Below, piece after piece: positions 1 to 7,408 of a stretch of DNA of 9,882 nt (the first letter of the stretch is position 1; each line of letters begins with the position of its first letter). The position numbers and the translations under genes are program-made. The notes beneath the pieces are model-generated. The model was given only the letters and a program-made list of their open reading frames with translations. It was not told the DNA's origin and did not search any database. The DNA lies in the NCBI GenBank assembly GCA_003694205.1, contig RFKS01000257.1:1-9882 (forward strand), in the 5' to 3' direction. Origin of the DNA: Alphaproteobacteria bacterium. Lineage in GTDB: Bacteria; Pseudomonadota; Alphaproteobacteria; Sphingomonadales; Rhodothalassiaceae.

Positions 1-1
1 G

Positions 2-1453
2 CTTTACACACACCTCGTAGCCGATCTCGAGACGCCGATTTCCGCCTATCTCAAGCTGACCGGAGCCGCGCCCGGCAGCTTTCTCCTCGAATCGGTGGAA
101 GGCGGCGCCGTGCGCGGCCGCTACACGATCATCGGCATGCAGCCCGACCTTGTCTGGCGGGCGTTTGGCGGCCGGGCCGAATTGGCCCGCCTCGAGAAGG
201 CCCGGCCACCCGCCTGGCAGGCAATACCGGGGGCGGCCCTGGCCTCGCTGCGCGCGCTTCTCGCCGAGCTGCGCATGGAGCTACCGCCCGACCTGCCGCC
301 CATGGCGGCCGGCCTCGTCGGTTATATCGGCTATGACATGGTGCGCGAGATGGAGCGCCTTGGACCGGCAAAGGCCGACCCCTATGGCGTGCCCACCGCC
401 TGCTTCGTGCGCCCGACGCTGACCGCGGTCTTCGACTCGGTCCGGGACCGGATCACGCTGGTGACACCGCTACGACCGCAGCCCGGCGTCGCCGCCGAGG
501 CGGCCTGCGATGCGGCCGTGGCACGGCTGGAAGCGGCGGTGGACGCCCTTACGCAGCCACTGCCCGCGATGGACCTGTCGGTGGGCGACGGCTCACCGGC
601 GATCACCGCCCATACCGATCCGGCCCGCTATCGGGAAATGGTCGAGGCGGCCCGCGAACACATCTTTGCCGGCGACATCTTCCAGGTCGTGCTGGCGCAG
701 CGCTTCTCGCGTCCCTTCAGCCTGCCTCCGCTCACGCTCTATCGCACGCTGCGCCGCCTCAATCCGTCGCCCTTCCTCTATTTTCTCAATTACGAGAATT
801 TTGCGGTCGTCGGCTCCTCGCCCGAGATCCTGGTCCGCGTGCGCGATGGCGAGGTGACCATCCGGCCGATAGCGGGCACGCGGCCGCGCGGGTCCGATGC
901 CGCCGAGGACGAGGCCCATGCGCGCGACCTGCTAGCCGATCCCAAGGAGCTCGCCGAGCATCTGATGCTGCTCGATCTCGGGCGCAATGATGTCGGGCGC
1001 GTGTGCGTGCCCGGCACCGTCCGCGTCACCGAACGCCATGTGATCGAGCGTTATTCGCATGTCATGCATATCGTCTCGAATGTCTGCGGTCGCCTCGATA
1101 CCGACCGCTTCGACGCCCTCGATGCGCTCGTCGCCGGCTTTCCCGCCGGCACCGTCTCGGGTGCGCCCAAGGTGCGGGCGATGGAGATCATCGACGAACT
1201 CGAACCCGAGGGCCGCGGCCCCTATGCCGGCGCCGTCGGCTATTTCGCCGCCGACGGCTCGATGGATACCTGCATCGTGCTCAGGACCGCGGTTCTCCGG
1301 GACGGCATGATGCATGTCCATGCCGGCGCCGGCATCGTCGCCGACAGCGACCCCGGGCGCGAGGCGGAGGAGTGCCGCAACAAGGCGCGCGCACTTTTCC
1401 GCGCCGCCGAGGAGGCGGTCCGCTTCGCGGTAACGGGAAGCGAGCAGAACTGA
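2..1453 (+). CDS. trpE: Anthranilate synthase component I (5'-partial)
   Basis: TrpE converts chorismate plus ammonia (delivered by the TrpG glutaminase subunit) to anthranilate, the first step of tryptophan synthesis, in the cytoplasm. The frame is open from base 2, so the true start lies left of the window; 483 codons are visible, close to a full TrpE. The N-terminal LLES element (visible codons 28-31), which lines the tryptophan feedback pocket in this family, is present. The chorismate-binding domain carries PIAGTRPRG (about 289), LDLGRNDVGRV (from about 324), and FPAGTVSGAPKVRAM (from about 380), followed by GPYAGAVGYF and the C-terminal GAGIVADSDP block. It is stand-alone, with no fused glutaminase domain as in rhizobial TrpE(G). 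A GTG at 95 is internal, because family-typical sequence precedes it. Downstream it converges on hbd after 22 bp, so no trpG follows it directly. The p-aminobenzoate synthase PabB is a relative, but the LLES element and overall match favour TrpE. Confidence 0.95.
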   Translation, partial: LYTHLVADLETPISAYLKLTGAAPGSFLLESVEGGAVRGRYTIIGMQPDLVWRAFGGRAELARLEKARPPAWQAIPGAALASLRALLAELRMELPPDLPPMAAGLVGYIGYDMVREMERLGPAKADPYGVPTACFVRPTLTAVFDSVRDRITLVTPLRPQPGVAAEAACDAAVARLEAAVDALTQPLPAMDLSVGDGSPAITAHTDPARYREMVEAAREHIFAGDIFQVVLAQRFSRPFSLPPLTLYRTLRRLNPSPFLYFLNYENFAVVGSSPEILVRVRDGEVTIRPIAGTRPRGSDAAEDEAHARDLLADPKELAEHLMLLDLGRNDVGRVCVPGTVRVTERHVIERYSHVMHIVSNVCGRLDTDRFDALDALVAGFPAGTVSGAPKVRAMEIIDELEPEGRGPYAGAVGYFAADGSMDTCIVLRTAVLRDGMMHVHAGAGIVADSDPGREAEECRNKARALFRAAEEAVRFAVTGSEQN

Positions 1454-1475
1454 TCAGGCTGCGCGACGCGCCGGG

Positions 1476-2345
1476 TCAGCGGGTCGGTACCGGCGCCTCG
1501 CCGCGATAGTCGTAAAAGCCGCGCCCGGTCTTGCGCCCGAGCCAGCCGGCCTCGACATATTTCACCAGCAGCGGACAGGGCCGGTATTTCGAATCCGACA
1601 GCCCCTCATAGAGCACCTGCATGATCGACAGGCAAGTGTCGAGCCCGATGAAGTCGGCAAGCTGCAGCGGCCCCATGGGATGATTGGCGCCCAGGCGCAT
1701 GGCCTTATCGATGGCCTCGACCGAACCGACACCCTCATAAAGCGTGTAGATTGCCTCGTTGACCATCGGCATGAGAATGCGGTTGACGATGAAGGCGGGA
1801 AAGTCCTCCGCCTCTACGACCTCCTTGCCGAGCCCCTCAACGAAGGCGCGGGCCTCGCGATAGGTCTCCTCCGAGGTGGCAATGCCGCGAATGAGCTCGA
1901 CGAGCTTCATGATCGGCACCGGGTTCATGAAATGCATGCCGATGAAATGCTCGGGCCGGTCGGTGGTCGCGGCGAGCCGCGTGATCGAGATCGAGGACGT
2001 GTTGGTCGCGATCAGTGCGGCCGGCTTGAGGTGCGGACACAGCGTACGAAAGATGCCCGCCTTCACCTCCTCCTTCTCGGTCGCCGCCTCGATGACGATA
2101 TCGGCGTCCGCCATGTCGGCGAGGTCGCCGGTGGTGCGGATGCGGGCCAGCGCCGCATCGCGGTCGGCCTCGCCGATCAGGCCGCGATGAACCTGGCGAT
2201 CCATATTGCCGCGCATGACGACAAGCGCGGCGTCGGCACGCTCCTTGTCGATATCCGCGAGCACGACATCATGACCCGCGAGCGCCGCAACATGGGCGAT
2301 GCCATTGCCCATCTGGCCTGCACCGATCACGCCGACTGTGCTCAT
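1476..2345 (-). CDS. hbd: 3-hydroxybutyryl-CoA dehydrogenase
   Basis: This soluble NAD(P)-dependent enzyme interconverts (S)-3-hydroxybutyryl-CoA and acetoacetyl-CoA, in beta-oxidation or polyhydroxybutyrate/C4 metabolism. The 289-aa length is typical for the stand-alone family. The N-terminal Rossmann fold has GAGQMG at residues 8-13, with acidic D31 at the end of strand 2 consistent with NAD preference. By spacing against the human enzyme, the active-site set is complete: S117 in NTSS, H138 in GMHFMNP, E150 in KLVELI, and N188 in FIVNRI. The C-terminal helical domain ends with [14 protein letters not shown]. It is the last gene of the etf cluster, 40 bp after etfA, with a purine-rich GAGGG about ten bases before the ATG. 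It could equally be named paaH or mmgB; substrate chain length cannot be read from sequence alone. Confidence 0.93.
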   Translation of the reverse strand: MSTVGVIGAGQMGNGIAHVAALAGHDVVLADIDKERADAALVVMRGNMDRQVHRGLIGEADRDAALARIRTTGDLADMADADIVIEAATEKEEVKAGIFRTLCPHLKPAALIATNTSSISITRLAATTDRPEHFIGMHFMNPVPIMKLVELIRGIATSEETYREARAFVEGLGKEVVEAEDFPAFIVNRILMPMVNEAIYTLYEGVGSVEAIDKAMRLGANHPMGPLQLADFIGLDTCLSIMQVLYEGLSDSKYRPCPLLVKYVEAGWLGRKTGRGFYDYRGEAPVPTR

Positions 2346-2385
2346 CCTTCACTCACCCTCTTTGCGACATGCCGCCTTCTTCCGC

Positions 2386-3312
2386 TCAGCCGAGTTCTTT
2401 TTCGAGTTCCGGCAGCGCCTCGAAGAGATCGGCGACAAGTCCGTAATCGGCGACCTGGAAGATCGGCGCCTCCTCGTCCTTGTTGATGGCGACGATGATC
2501 TTTGAGTCCTTCATGCCGGCAAGATGCTGGATCGCGCCCGAGATGCCGACTGCAATATAGAGCTCGGGCGCCACGATCTTGCCGGTCTGCCCGACCTGAT
2601 AGTCGTTGGGCACAAAGCCGGCGTCGACCGCCGCGCGGCTCGCCCCGACGGCGGCGCCGAGCTTGTCGGCGATGCGCTCGAGCATCTTGAAATTCTCCGC
2701 CGAGCCCATGCCGCGACCGCCGGAAATGACGATCTTCGCCGACGTGAGCTCGGGCCGGTCCGATTTCGACAGTTCCTGGCCGACGAAGGTGCTGAGCCCC
2801 GGATCCGCCGGCGCCTCAATGCTCTCGACCGGCGCCGCCTCGCCATCGCCCGCCTTGGCAAAGGCGGTCGCGCGCACGGTGATGACCTTTTTCGCATCGC
2901 TGGTCTCAACCGTGGCGATCGCGTTGCCGGCATAGATCGGACGCTTGAAGGTCTTCTGATCGACGATCTCGATGATTTCCGAGATCTGCGCGACGTCGAG
3001 TTTCGCGGCCACCCGCGGCAGGACATTCTTGCCGAAGGTGGTGGCCGGCGCCAGGACCGCGTCGTAATCTCCCGCAAGCTCGACGAGAAGTGGCTCAAGC
3101 GCCTCGGCTGTCGGGTGCGCGAGATGCGGCGCATCGGCATGGAGCACCTTCGACACCGCGTCGAGCTTTGCCGCGGCCTCGGCCACCGGCCCGGCACCGG
3201 AACCGGCGACGAGGATGTGAACCTCGCCCAGGGCCGTGGCCGCGGTCACCACCGCCCGCGTGGCATCGGCGAGCGCGCTGTTGTCATGTTCGGCGAGCAC
3301 GAGAGCGGTCAT
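2386..3312 (-). CDS. etfA: Electron transfer flavoprotein alpha subunit
   Basis: EtfA is the FAD-carrying subunit of the soluble ETF heterodimer, which takes electrons from acyl-CoA and related dehydrogenases and passes them to ETF:quinone oxidoreductase in the membrane. The protein has 308 aa, the normal bacterial length. Residues 1 to about 185 form the alpha-specific N-terminal domain. The C-terminal FAD domain has ISGGRGMGS (196-204), VGQTGK (240-245) and the signature [12 protein letters not shown] (257-268), followed by [10 protein letters not shown] (277-286). The ATG overlaps the etfB stop as ATGA (3309-3312), which implies translational coupling for equimolar subunits. It matches the housekeeping ETF group of alphaproteobacteria; the context contains no nitrogenase (fix) or bifurcating partner genes. 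Confidence 0.96.
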   Translation of the reverse strand: MTALVLAEHDNSALADATRAVVTAATALGEVHILVAGSGAGPVAEAAAKLDAVSKVLHADAPHLAHPTAEALEPLLVELAGDYDAVLAPATTFGKNVLPRVAAKLDVAQISEIIEIVDQKTFKRPIYAGNAIATVETSDAKKVITVRATAFAKAGDGEAAPVESIEAPADPGLSTFVGQELSKSDRPELTSAKIVISGGRGMGSAENFKMLERIADKLGAAVGASRAAVDAGFVPNDYQVGQTGKIVAPELYIAVGISGAIQHLAGMKDSKIIVAINKDEEAPIFQVADYGLVADLFEALPELEKELG

Positions 3313-4058
3313 TTGATCACTCCTTCCTCACGCAGCTTCGCGACAAGCTCGGCGACGCTTTCCACCTTGATTCCGGCCTTGCGCTTGGGCGGCTCCTCCA
3401 CCTTCAGGGTCTTGAGCCGTGGCGTCATGTCGACGCCGAGGTCGGCGCTCGCCTTCATGTCGATCGGCTTGCGCTTGGCCTTCATGATATTGGGCAGGGT
3501 CGCATAGCGCGGCTCGTTGAGCCGGAGATCGGTGGTCACCACCGCCGGCAGTCTGAGCTCCAGCGTCTCGAGCCCGCCATCGATCTCGCGCGTCACCCGA
3601 GCGCTGCCCTCGCCAAGCTCCAGTTTGGAGGCGAAGGTTCCCTGCGCCCAGCCGAGAAGGGCGGCCAGCATCTGGCCGGTCTGATTGGCATCGTCGTCGA
3701 TCGCCTGCTTGCCCATGATGACAAGGCCCGGGGCCTCGTCCTCGACGATCTTTTGCAGACATTTGGCCACGGCAAGCGGCTCGGTCTCGCCGTCATGCTG
3801 GACGAGGATGCCCCGATCGGCGCCCATGGCCAGCGCGGTACGGATCGTTTCCTGGGCCTGCGCGGGGCCGATCGAGACGACGACAATCTCCTCCGCCTTG
3901 CCCTGTTCCTTCAGGCGAATGGCTTCCTCGACGGCGATCTCGTCGAAGGGATTCATGGACATCTTGACATTGGCGAGATCGACGCCCGAGCCGTCGGGCT
4001 TGACACGGATCTTGACATTGAAGTCGACGACCCGCTTGACGGGCACGAGTATCTTCAT
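3309..4058 (-). CDS. etfB: Electron transfer flavoprotein beta subunit
   Basis: EtfB is the AMP-binding partner of EtfA and carries the loop that docks onto acyl-CoA dehydrogenases. I place the start at the ATG ending at 4058 (249 aa), because [20 protein letters not shown] is the family N-terminus and a GGGAGG lies about ten bases upstream; a reading-frame extension of 20 codons has no family character. Visible features are [11 protein letters not shown] (36-46), the nucleotide-binding stretch around [15 protein letters not shown] (116-130), and the ETF-beta signature region from 155 to 195. The recognition loop [12 protein letters not shown] (184-195) contains the leucine (L188) that in the human protein anchors the dehydrogenase. 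It overlaps etfA by four bases. The gene lies 137 bp downstream of the adenosyltransferase, so it may have its own promoter. Confidence 0.96.
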   Translation of the reverse strand: MKILVPVKRVVDFNVKIRVKPDGSGVDLANVKMSMNPFDEIAVEEAIRLKEQGKAEEIVVVSIGPAQAQETIRTALAMGADRGILVQHDGETEPLAVAKCLQKIVEDEAPGLVIMGKQAIDDDANQTGQMLAALLGWAQGTFASKLELGEGSARVTREIDGGLETLELRLPAVVTTDLRLNEPRYATLPNIMKAKRKPIDMKASADLGVDMTPRLKTLKVEEPPKRKAGIKVESVAELVAKLREEGVIK

Positions 4059-4195
4059 GAAACGACCGCCTCCCTGACCGAGAACGCCTGTCGCCGCGCG
4101 ACGGTGGGCCTTGAGCAATAGGCGCTCGACGGGAGCAAGTCAACGCATCTTGCTGCACTGCACACGGGGGTGCCGGCCGGCTCCGCGGCATCGCA

Positions 4196-4774
4196 TCAGG
4201 CGCCACCTTCGCGCGTCGCACCGGGGCGCCAGAGCACATCCGCTTCACCCCGTCCATTGGCGTGGCGCGCGAGGACGAAGAGGTGGTCAGAGAGCCGGTT
4301 GAGATAGGCGAGTGCCACCGGGTTGAAGGGGGCCTCGGCCATCGCCGCGACCAGCCGGCGTTCGGCACGGCGGACGATGGTCCGCGCCTGATGGAGATGC
4401 GCCGCCGCCGGCGTGCCGCCGGGCAGGACGAAGCTCGACAGCGGCGGCAGGTGGGAGTTGAACGTGTCGATCTCGCGCTCGAGCCGCGCCACCTGGTCGT
4501 CCTGGATGCGCAGGGCCTCGGATTGGCTTTCATTGTCCGCAAGCGGTGTCGCGAGATCGGCGCCCAGGTCGAAGAGCTCGTTCTGTATGCGTGCGAGCAG
4601 TGAATCGAGATCAGCTGCGACATGAAGCCGTGCGACACCGATGGCGGCATTCGCTTCGTCGACCGCACCGATGGCCTCGAGGCGCAGCGAGTCCTTTGAC
4701 ACCCGTGACCCGCCGGCAAGCGAGGTCTCGCCCATGTCGCCGCCGCGCGTGTAGATCCGGGTCAGCCGCACCAT
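4196..4774 (-). CDS. ATP:cob(I)alamin adenosyltransferase, PduO type
   Basis: This cytoplasmic enzyme transfers the adenosyl group of ATP to cob(I)alamin, giving adenosylcobalamin for mutases such as methylmalonyl-CoA mutase. The 192-aa product starts MVRLTRIYTRGGDMGETSL, the family ATP-binding N-terminus (TRxGDxGxTSL, residues 9-19), and continues with VDEANAAIG (38-46). FVLPGG (115-120), the RRAERR block (135-140) containing the catalytic arginine/glutamate cluster, and YLNRLSDHLFVLAR (157-170) complete the PduO/CobA2 profile. I chose the ATG ending at 4774; longer reading upstream runs into the preceding gene in another frame and has no family similarity. No strong Shine-Dalgarno is visible. 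The upstream gene stops five bases before this ATG, so translation is probably coupled. The nearby etf and hbd genes fit a role in propionyl- or ethylmalonyl-type CoA metabolism, which is inference. Confidence 0.94.
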   Translation of the reverse strand: MVRLTRIYTRGGDMGETSLAGGSRVSKDSLRLEAIGAVDEANAAIGVARLHVAADLDSLLARIQNELFDLGADLATPLADNESQSEALRIQDDQVARLEREIDTFNSHLPPLSSFVLPGGTPAAAHLHQARTIVRRAERRLVAAMAEAPFNPVALAYLNRLSDHLFVLARHANGRGEADVLWRPGATREGGA

Positions 4775-4779
4775 CGCGA

Positions 4780-4974
4780 CTAGCGTGCCCAGATCAGCAG
4801 CAGAATGCCGATCAGCACGATGGCGATGAACTGGAACAGGACCCGAAACTGCATCAGCTTGTTCGCGCGCTGGCGGCCCTCGATCCCGGGCCGTCCCATA
4901 TTGAGGACGCCAAGCACGACGACGACGAGCGCCGCGATCATGAACACGACGATGAGGACGTTGACAAGATCCAT
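4780..4974 (-). CDS. Twin-transmembrane HIG1-like small membrane protein
   Basis: A 64-aa inner-membrane protein with two hydrophobic segments, roughly residues 4-25 and 45-62, joined by a basic loop (GRPGIEGRQRANKLMQFR). The layout matches the bacterial twin-transmembrane family related to the HIG1 domain, which in mitochondria associates with cytochrome c oxidase. The family core reads approximately N-K-L-M-R-x-R-x3-Q; here NKLMQFRVLFQ keeps R44-x3-Q48 but has Q42 where arginine or histidine is usual. The start has a GGGAGAGAGAG ribosome site just upstream. It ends five bases before the cobalamin adenosyltransferase and is almost certainly co-transcribed with it. A link to respiration is plausible given the ETF genes in the same run, but no function is shown by the sequence. 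Confidence 0.8.
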   Translation of the reverse strand: MDLVNVLIVVFMIAALVVVVLGVLNMGRPGIEGRQRANKLMQFRVLFQFIAIVLIGILLLIWAR

Positions 4975-5373
4975 GGCTCTCTCTCCCTGGCCGGAGGATG
5001 GGCGACCACCCTGTCAGTCTAGCGCGGATCGGGGCGGAGATGCGAGGGCGCAATCGTCGCGGGGCGATCGCCCGCCGCCATCTGCAATCCATCTGTCAGC
5101 CGAGCGCGAGAATTCGCCGGACGTGCCTGGAAACCAGCGATCGGATGAGCTCCGGCAGGGTGCCGATGCGGGCGGTCGCCAGCACCCCCCGCGTCCCCTC
5201 AGCCACGCCCGGCGACTGTTCGCGAACGGCGCGCAAACCAGCTCCAGAGCCACGTCTGGACCCCGTTTGCCAAATCCTCGGCGAGGGTGCTCTACAGAAC
5301 TGTTGCTCCCTTTTGCCGACCTAACATTTGATCTATGGTTGCAATCCACAGCAAAAGAAAGGGGGGAGAGAAC
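4975..5373. other. Intergenic stretch with no convincing gene
   Basis: About 400 bp separates two divergent genes. Reading frames here give arginine/proline-rich translations with no recognisable family, consistent with non-coding GC-rich DNA. It must hold the promoters of the twin-TM gene (left) and the small secreted protein (right). A possible minus-strand -10 (TAGACT, complement of 5016-5021) lacks a good -35. A perfect 12-bp palindrome GGGCGATCGCCC lies at 5062-5073. No tRNA, riboswitch or terminator could be supported; a cobalamin riboswitch was considered because of the downstream adenosyltransferase, but no B12-box-like element was recognised. Confidence 0.6.
5361..5369 (+). promoter_or_regulatory. 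Ribosome binding site deciding the start of the secreted protein
   Basis: GGGGGGAGA lies four bases before the ATG at 5374. It supports this start over an upstream in-frame ATG at 5335, which would put 13 extra residues (including KRKGG) in front of the signal peptide. Confidence 0.7.
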
Positions 5374-5796
5374 ATGACGCTTCGTCATACAGCGCGTGCC
5401 TTGGCGCTCCTCACGCTCGCAATTGTCTCCATCAATGCCGCGGCGGCGAGGGCCGGCATGCCGCTGCCGACTCTCAAGGCCGGTCTCAGGGCGATGCCGC
5501 TCGAGCTTCCCGCCATGGTCGACGAGGAGACCCGTCTCGACCGCGTCGAGGGGGGCGTCGATGAAGTGCTCTATTTCTACACGCTCGTGAATTACGAATA
5601 TGCCATGTTCGCGGACCCCCGCGCGCTCCTCGATAACATCGCGCCCAACATCCGCGAGAATTATTGCCAGAGCGACGACATGGCAGGCTTTCGCGAAAAC
5701 AACATTGCGATGCTCCACATCTACTATGACAAGGATGGCGAGCTGATTGGCACCATCAAGACCAACTTGACACATTGCGCAAAGGATGCCGACTGA
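5374..5796 (+). CDS. Small exported protein of unknown function
   Basis: The 140-aa product begins with a clear Sec signal peptide: basic MTLRHTAR, a hydrophobic core ALALLTLAIVSI, and an ARA|G cleavage site near residue 27. The mature part is about 113 aa and acidic. It has aromatic patches (VLYFYTLVNYEYAMF, 65-79) and exactly two cysteines, C98 and C135, which could form a disulfide in the periplasm. Between them is HIYYDKDGELIGTIKT (115-130), a beta-hairpin-like stretch. I recall similar Cys...YYDxxGxLI...Cys arrangements in uncharacterised proteobacterial secreted proteins, but cannot name a family. No lipobox is present, so it is not a lipoprotein. It converges on the CPBP protease gene after 24 bp. 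Confidence 0.8.
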   Translation: MTLRHTARALALLTLAIVSINAAAARAGMPLPTLKAGLRAMPLELPAMVDEETRLDRVEGGVDEVLYFYTLVNYEYAMFADPRALLDNIAPNIRENYCQSDDMAGFRENNIAMLHIYYDKDGELIGTIKTNLTHCAKDAD

Positions 5797-5820
5797 CCTC
5801 ATGGCCAGTCCGCCCTGACG

Positions 5821-6537
5821 CTAGAACAGTGTTGAGATGCCGTTCGCCATGTTGTGGGCGAGGATGGGCAGCAGGACACTCCCCGTCCGTTCGCGCAACC
5901 AGAGCAGAAAGAGCGACGGCACACCGGTGACAGCGAAGGTCATGAGGTCAAAATCGAAGCCGCCCTGCCCGAAACTCATTGCGTGGGCGAGGCCGAAAAG
6001 CACCGAGGTGAGCAGCCCGCCGTAGCCGACCGGCGCGCTCCAGACCGTCCACCGGGCGCGAAAGGCTTCATTCATGGCAAGTAGCAGAAGGCCCCGATAG
6101 AACAGCTCCTCGTCCAGCCCCGGCATGGTCCACTCAAAGGCAATTGTTTCGGCATCGCTGCGGCCCGCGCCGTCAGCGAGTGCCAGATAAATGAACAGCG
6201 CGGCGAACAGGGCGAGGACGACGAGCGGCACCAGCAATCCCTTATTCTGTCTGAGCCTGATGCCCGCGCGGGCATAGCCGAAGGCGGGAAGTGCCGCGAG
6301 CAAAAGGGTGCCGGATGTGGACAGAATCTTGCCCAGCCAGTTCCAGTTCGCGCCCGGTGGCCAGTTGGGGATCTGGTACATCCCCCGCGTCAGCAGCACA
6401 TCGTAGACGACATACAGAAGAAGGGCAGCCACGAACCAGCGCAGATGGAAATCCTGTCGCCGGAAGGCAGCTCCCGCCAGCCCCAGCACCGCAAGAACGG
6501 CAATCTGGCCGCCAATGGTGATCACCTCGTTCGGCAT
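5821..6537 (-). CDS. CPBP-family intramembrane metalloprotease
   Basis: A polytopic inner-membrane protein of the CPBP (CAAX protease and bacteriocin-processing, Abi) family; the sequence shows about seven hydrophobic segments over 238 aa. The family's three motifs are intact: EE-x3-R at E143/E144/R148 (LDEELFYRG), F-x3-H at F181-H185 (FGLAH), and H228-N229 near the C-terminus (LAHNMAN). An active glutamate/histidine protease is therefore expected. Substrates in bacteria are mostly unknown; some members act in bacteriocin immunity or protein maturation. I chose the ATG ending at 6537, preceded by GGGAGAAGG. An in-frame TTG at 6597 would add a 20-residue arginine-rich leader (RRQRRREK) and cannot be excluded. 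The neighbouring secreted protein is convergent, so a functional link is not implied by operon structure. Confidence 0.88.
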   Translation of the reverse strand: MPNEVITIGGQIAVLAVLGLAGAAFRRQDFHLRWFVAALLLYVVYDVLLTRGMYQIPNWPPGANWNWLGKILSTSGTLLLAALPAFGYARAGIRLRQNKGLLVPLVVLALFAALFIYLALADGAGRSDAETIAFEWTMPGLDEELFYRGLLLLAMNEAFRARWTVWSAPVGYGGLLTSVLFGLAHAMSFGQGGFDFDLMTFAVTGVPSLFLLWLRERTGSVLLPILAHNMANGISTLF

Positions 6538-6654
6538 CCGCGCGCTCGCCTTCTCCCGCCGTCTCTGCCGCCGGCTCGCAATCTCGTGCAAGCCCAACCC
6601 ACACTCTTATCGTAGACGTCGTGGACCCCGTCCATGCCGAAGAGGAAGGGATCT

Positions 6655-6690
6655 GCCCACCTCACCGGATTGTGACGGCGGTGGGTGGGC
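6655..6690 (-). terminator. Strong hairpin after the CMD gene, possible terminator
   Basis: The arms GCCCACCTCACCG (6655-6667) and CGGTGGGTGGGC (6679-6690) pair over 12 bp with one bulged T, around an 11-base loop. The hairpin begins 18 bases after the CMD gene stop, in the right place to end that transcript and keep it out of the CPBP gene. The following minus-strand bases are not a U-run, so intrinsic termination is uncertain; it could instead stabilise the 3' end. Confidence 0.4.
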
Positions 6691-6708
6691 GTTGCGAAAA
6701 TCCGCGGC

Positions 6709-7302
6709 TCAGGCGGCGCTTGCCTCGTCGGCCGGTCCGGCGTGGCGCGCGGTCAATGGGTTGAGTTCGCAGGCCTCGTCCCAGGTGATGATGCTGAGCG
6801 TGCGCACGAAGCTGCCGGCGCCCACATTCTCGGCGCACCAGAGCCCGAGCTCGACAATCTCGGACTCCGAGAAGTGCTTCTTGAGCTCGGCGTAGAAGGC
6901 ATCGTCGTCGGCGCGCGCGATATCGTGCTTCAGATAATCGGCAAAGCGCAGCGCCAACTTCTCGCGCGGGCTGAGGATGGTGCTTGTCTCGTAGTCCCAG
7001 ACCTCCTGGATCTTCTCCTCCGTCAGCCCCGCCGCCTTGGCGCGCACGGAGCGCACAGTGCCGCAATAGCCGCAGCGATGCTCGAAGGCGATCTTGACAC
7101 GGCAAAGCTCCTTGAGATCGGCCGGCAGCTCGCCCTCTTCCGTCAGCGCCCGCCAATAGCGGTACCACGCCTCACCGGCCTTGCTCTTGAACAGGATGCG
7201 CAGAACGCGCGGGTCCGGTGATCCGTTGCGCTCCGCATGCGCGATATGCTCGCGGGCGCTTTCGGGAATCTCGTCGTCGCCGAGATAGGAAAGACGGGGC
7301 AT
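6709..7302 (-). CDS. Carboxymuconolactone decarboxylase/AhpD-like family protein
   Basis: The 197-aa product belongs to the all-helical CMD/AhpD-like superfamily, which includes peroxidase-reducing disulfide proteins and protocatechuate-pathway decarboxylases. The core is LKELCRVKIAFEHRCGYCG (63-81), with the redox-type pair C77-x2-C80 and an upstream E74. AhpD has histidine four residues after the second cysteine (C-x2-C-x3-H); here R84 stands there. The C-terminal half has FSESEIVELGLWCAENVGAG (144-163), another family hallmark. I chose the ATG ending at 7302: AAGGAGG sits six bases upstream, whereas the adjacent GTG at 7305 would leave only three. It is divergent from a lysR gene across 134 bp and is its likely target. 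It may act in peroxide or aromatic-compound metabolism; the sequence cannot decide which. Confidence 0.85.
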   Translation of the reverse strand: MPRLSYLGDDEIPESAREHIAHAERNGSPDPRVLRILFKSKAGEAWYRYWRALTEEGELPADLKELCRVKIAFEHRCGYCGTVRSVRAKAAGLTEEKIQEVWDYETSTILSPREKLALRFADYLKHDIARADDDAFYAELKKHFSESEIVELGLWCAENVGAGSFVRTLSIITWDEACELNPLTARHAGPADEASAA

Positions 7303-7387
7303 CACAGGCCTCCTTGCTTCATGTTCTTGGGCAACGGTGAGACTAAATGATCCAGGCTCTTATCCGAAATTATGTCTTTTTATGTTT

Positions 7388-7408
7388 TATATCATATTTA
7401 GTGATATA
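7388..7408. promoter_or_regulatory. LysR-type operator (ATC-N9-GAT / T-N11-A)
   Basis: TATATCA (7388-7394) and TGATATA (7402-7408) form a perfect 7-bp inverted repeat with a 7-base spacer. Within it ATC-N9-GAT and T-N11-A are exactly satisfied, the classical LysR-family recognition site. It lies 28 bp before the lysR ATG, placing it for autorepression, and about 85 bp from the divergent CMD gene, where it could serve as the upstream recognition site. The surrounding bases (about 7350-7410) are much more AT-rich than the rest of the window. Confidence 0.7.

Noticed and set aside
1680..2486. A 268-codon plus-strand open frame antisense to hbd
   Set aside because: Mirror of a well-matched dehydrogenase gene; no ribosome site or family similarity.
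2524..4121. Long plus-strand open frames antisense to etfA and etfB
   Set aside because: Both ETF subunits are certain on the minus strand, and the plus-strand translations are low-complexity, rich in Arg, Asp and Leu, with no domains.
4171..4190. Possible terminator hairpin after the adenosyltransferase gene
   Set aside because: Only five clean pairs (TGCCG/CGGCA) and no T-run; expected by chance in GC-rich DNA.
4059..4195. Possible cobalamin riboswitch or small gene between etfB and the adenosyltransferase
   Set aside because: Only 137 bp, no B12-box-like element, and it lies downstream of the cobalamin gene rather than in its leader.
5062..5073. Perfect palindrome GGGCGATCGCCC in the intergenic stretch
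   Set aside because: Single copy, no flanking symmetry and no known regulator match that I can support; GCGATCGC-type palindromes are common in GC-rich genomes.
5014..5802. A 262-codon open frame on the minus strand covering the secreted-protein gene
   Set aside because: It is the mirror of the real plus-strand gene: the plus strand has a strong ribosome site, a signal peptide and natural composition, while this frame has no family character and runs through the non-coding gap.
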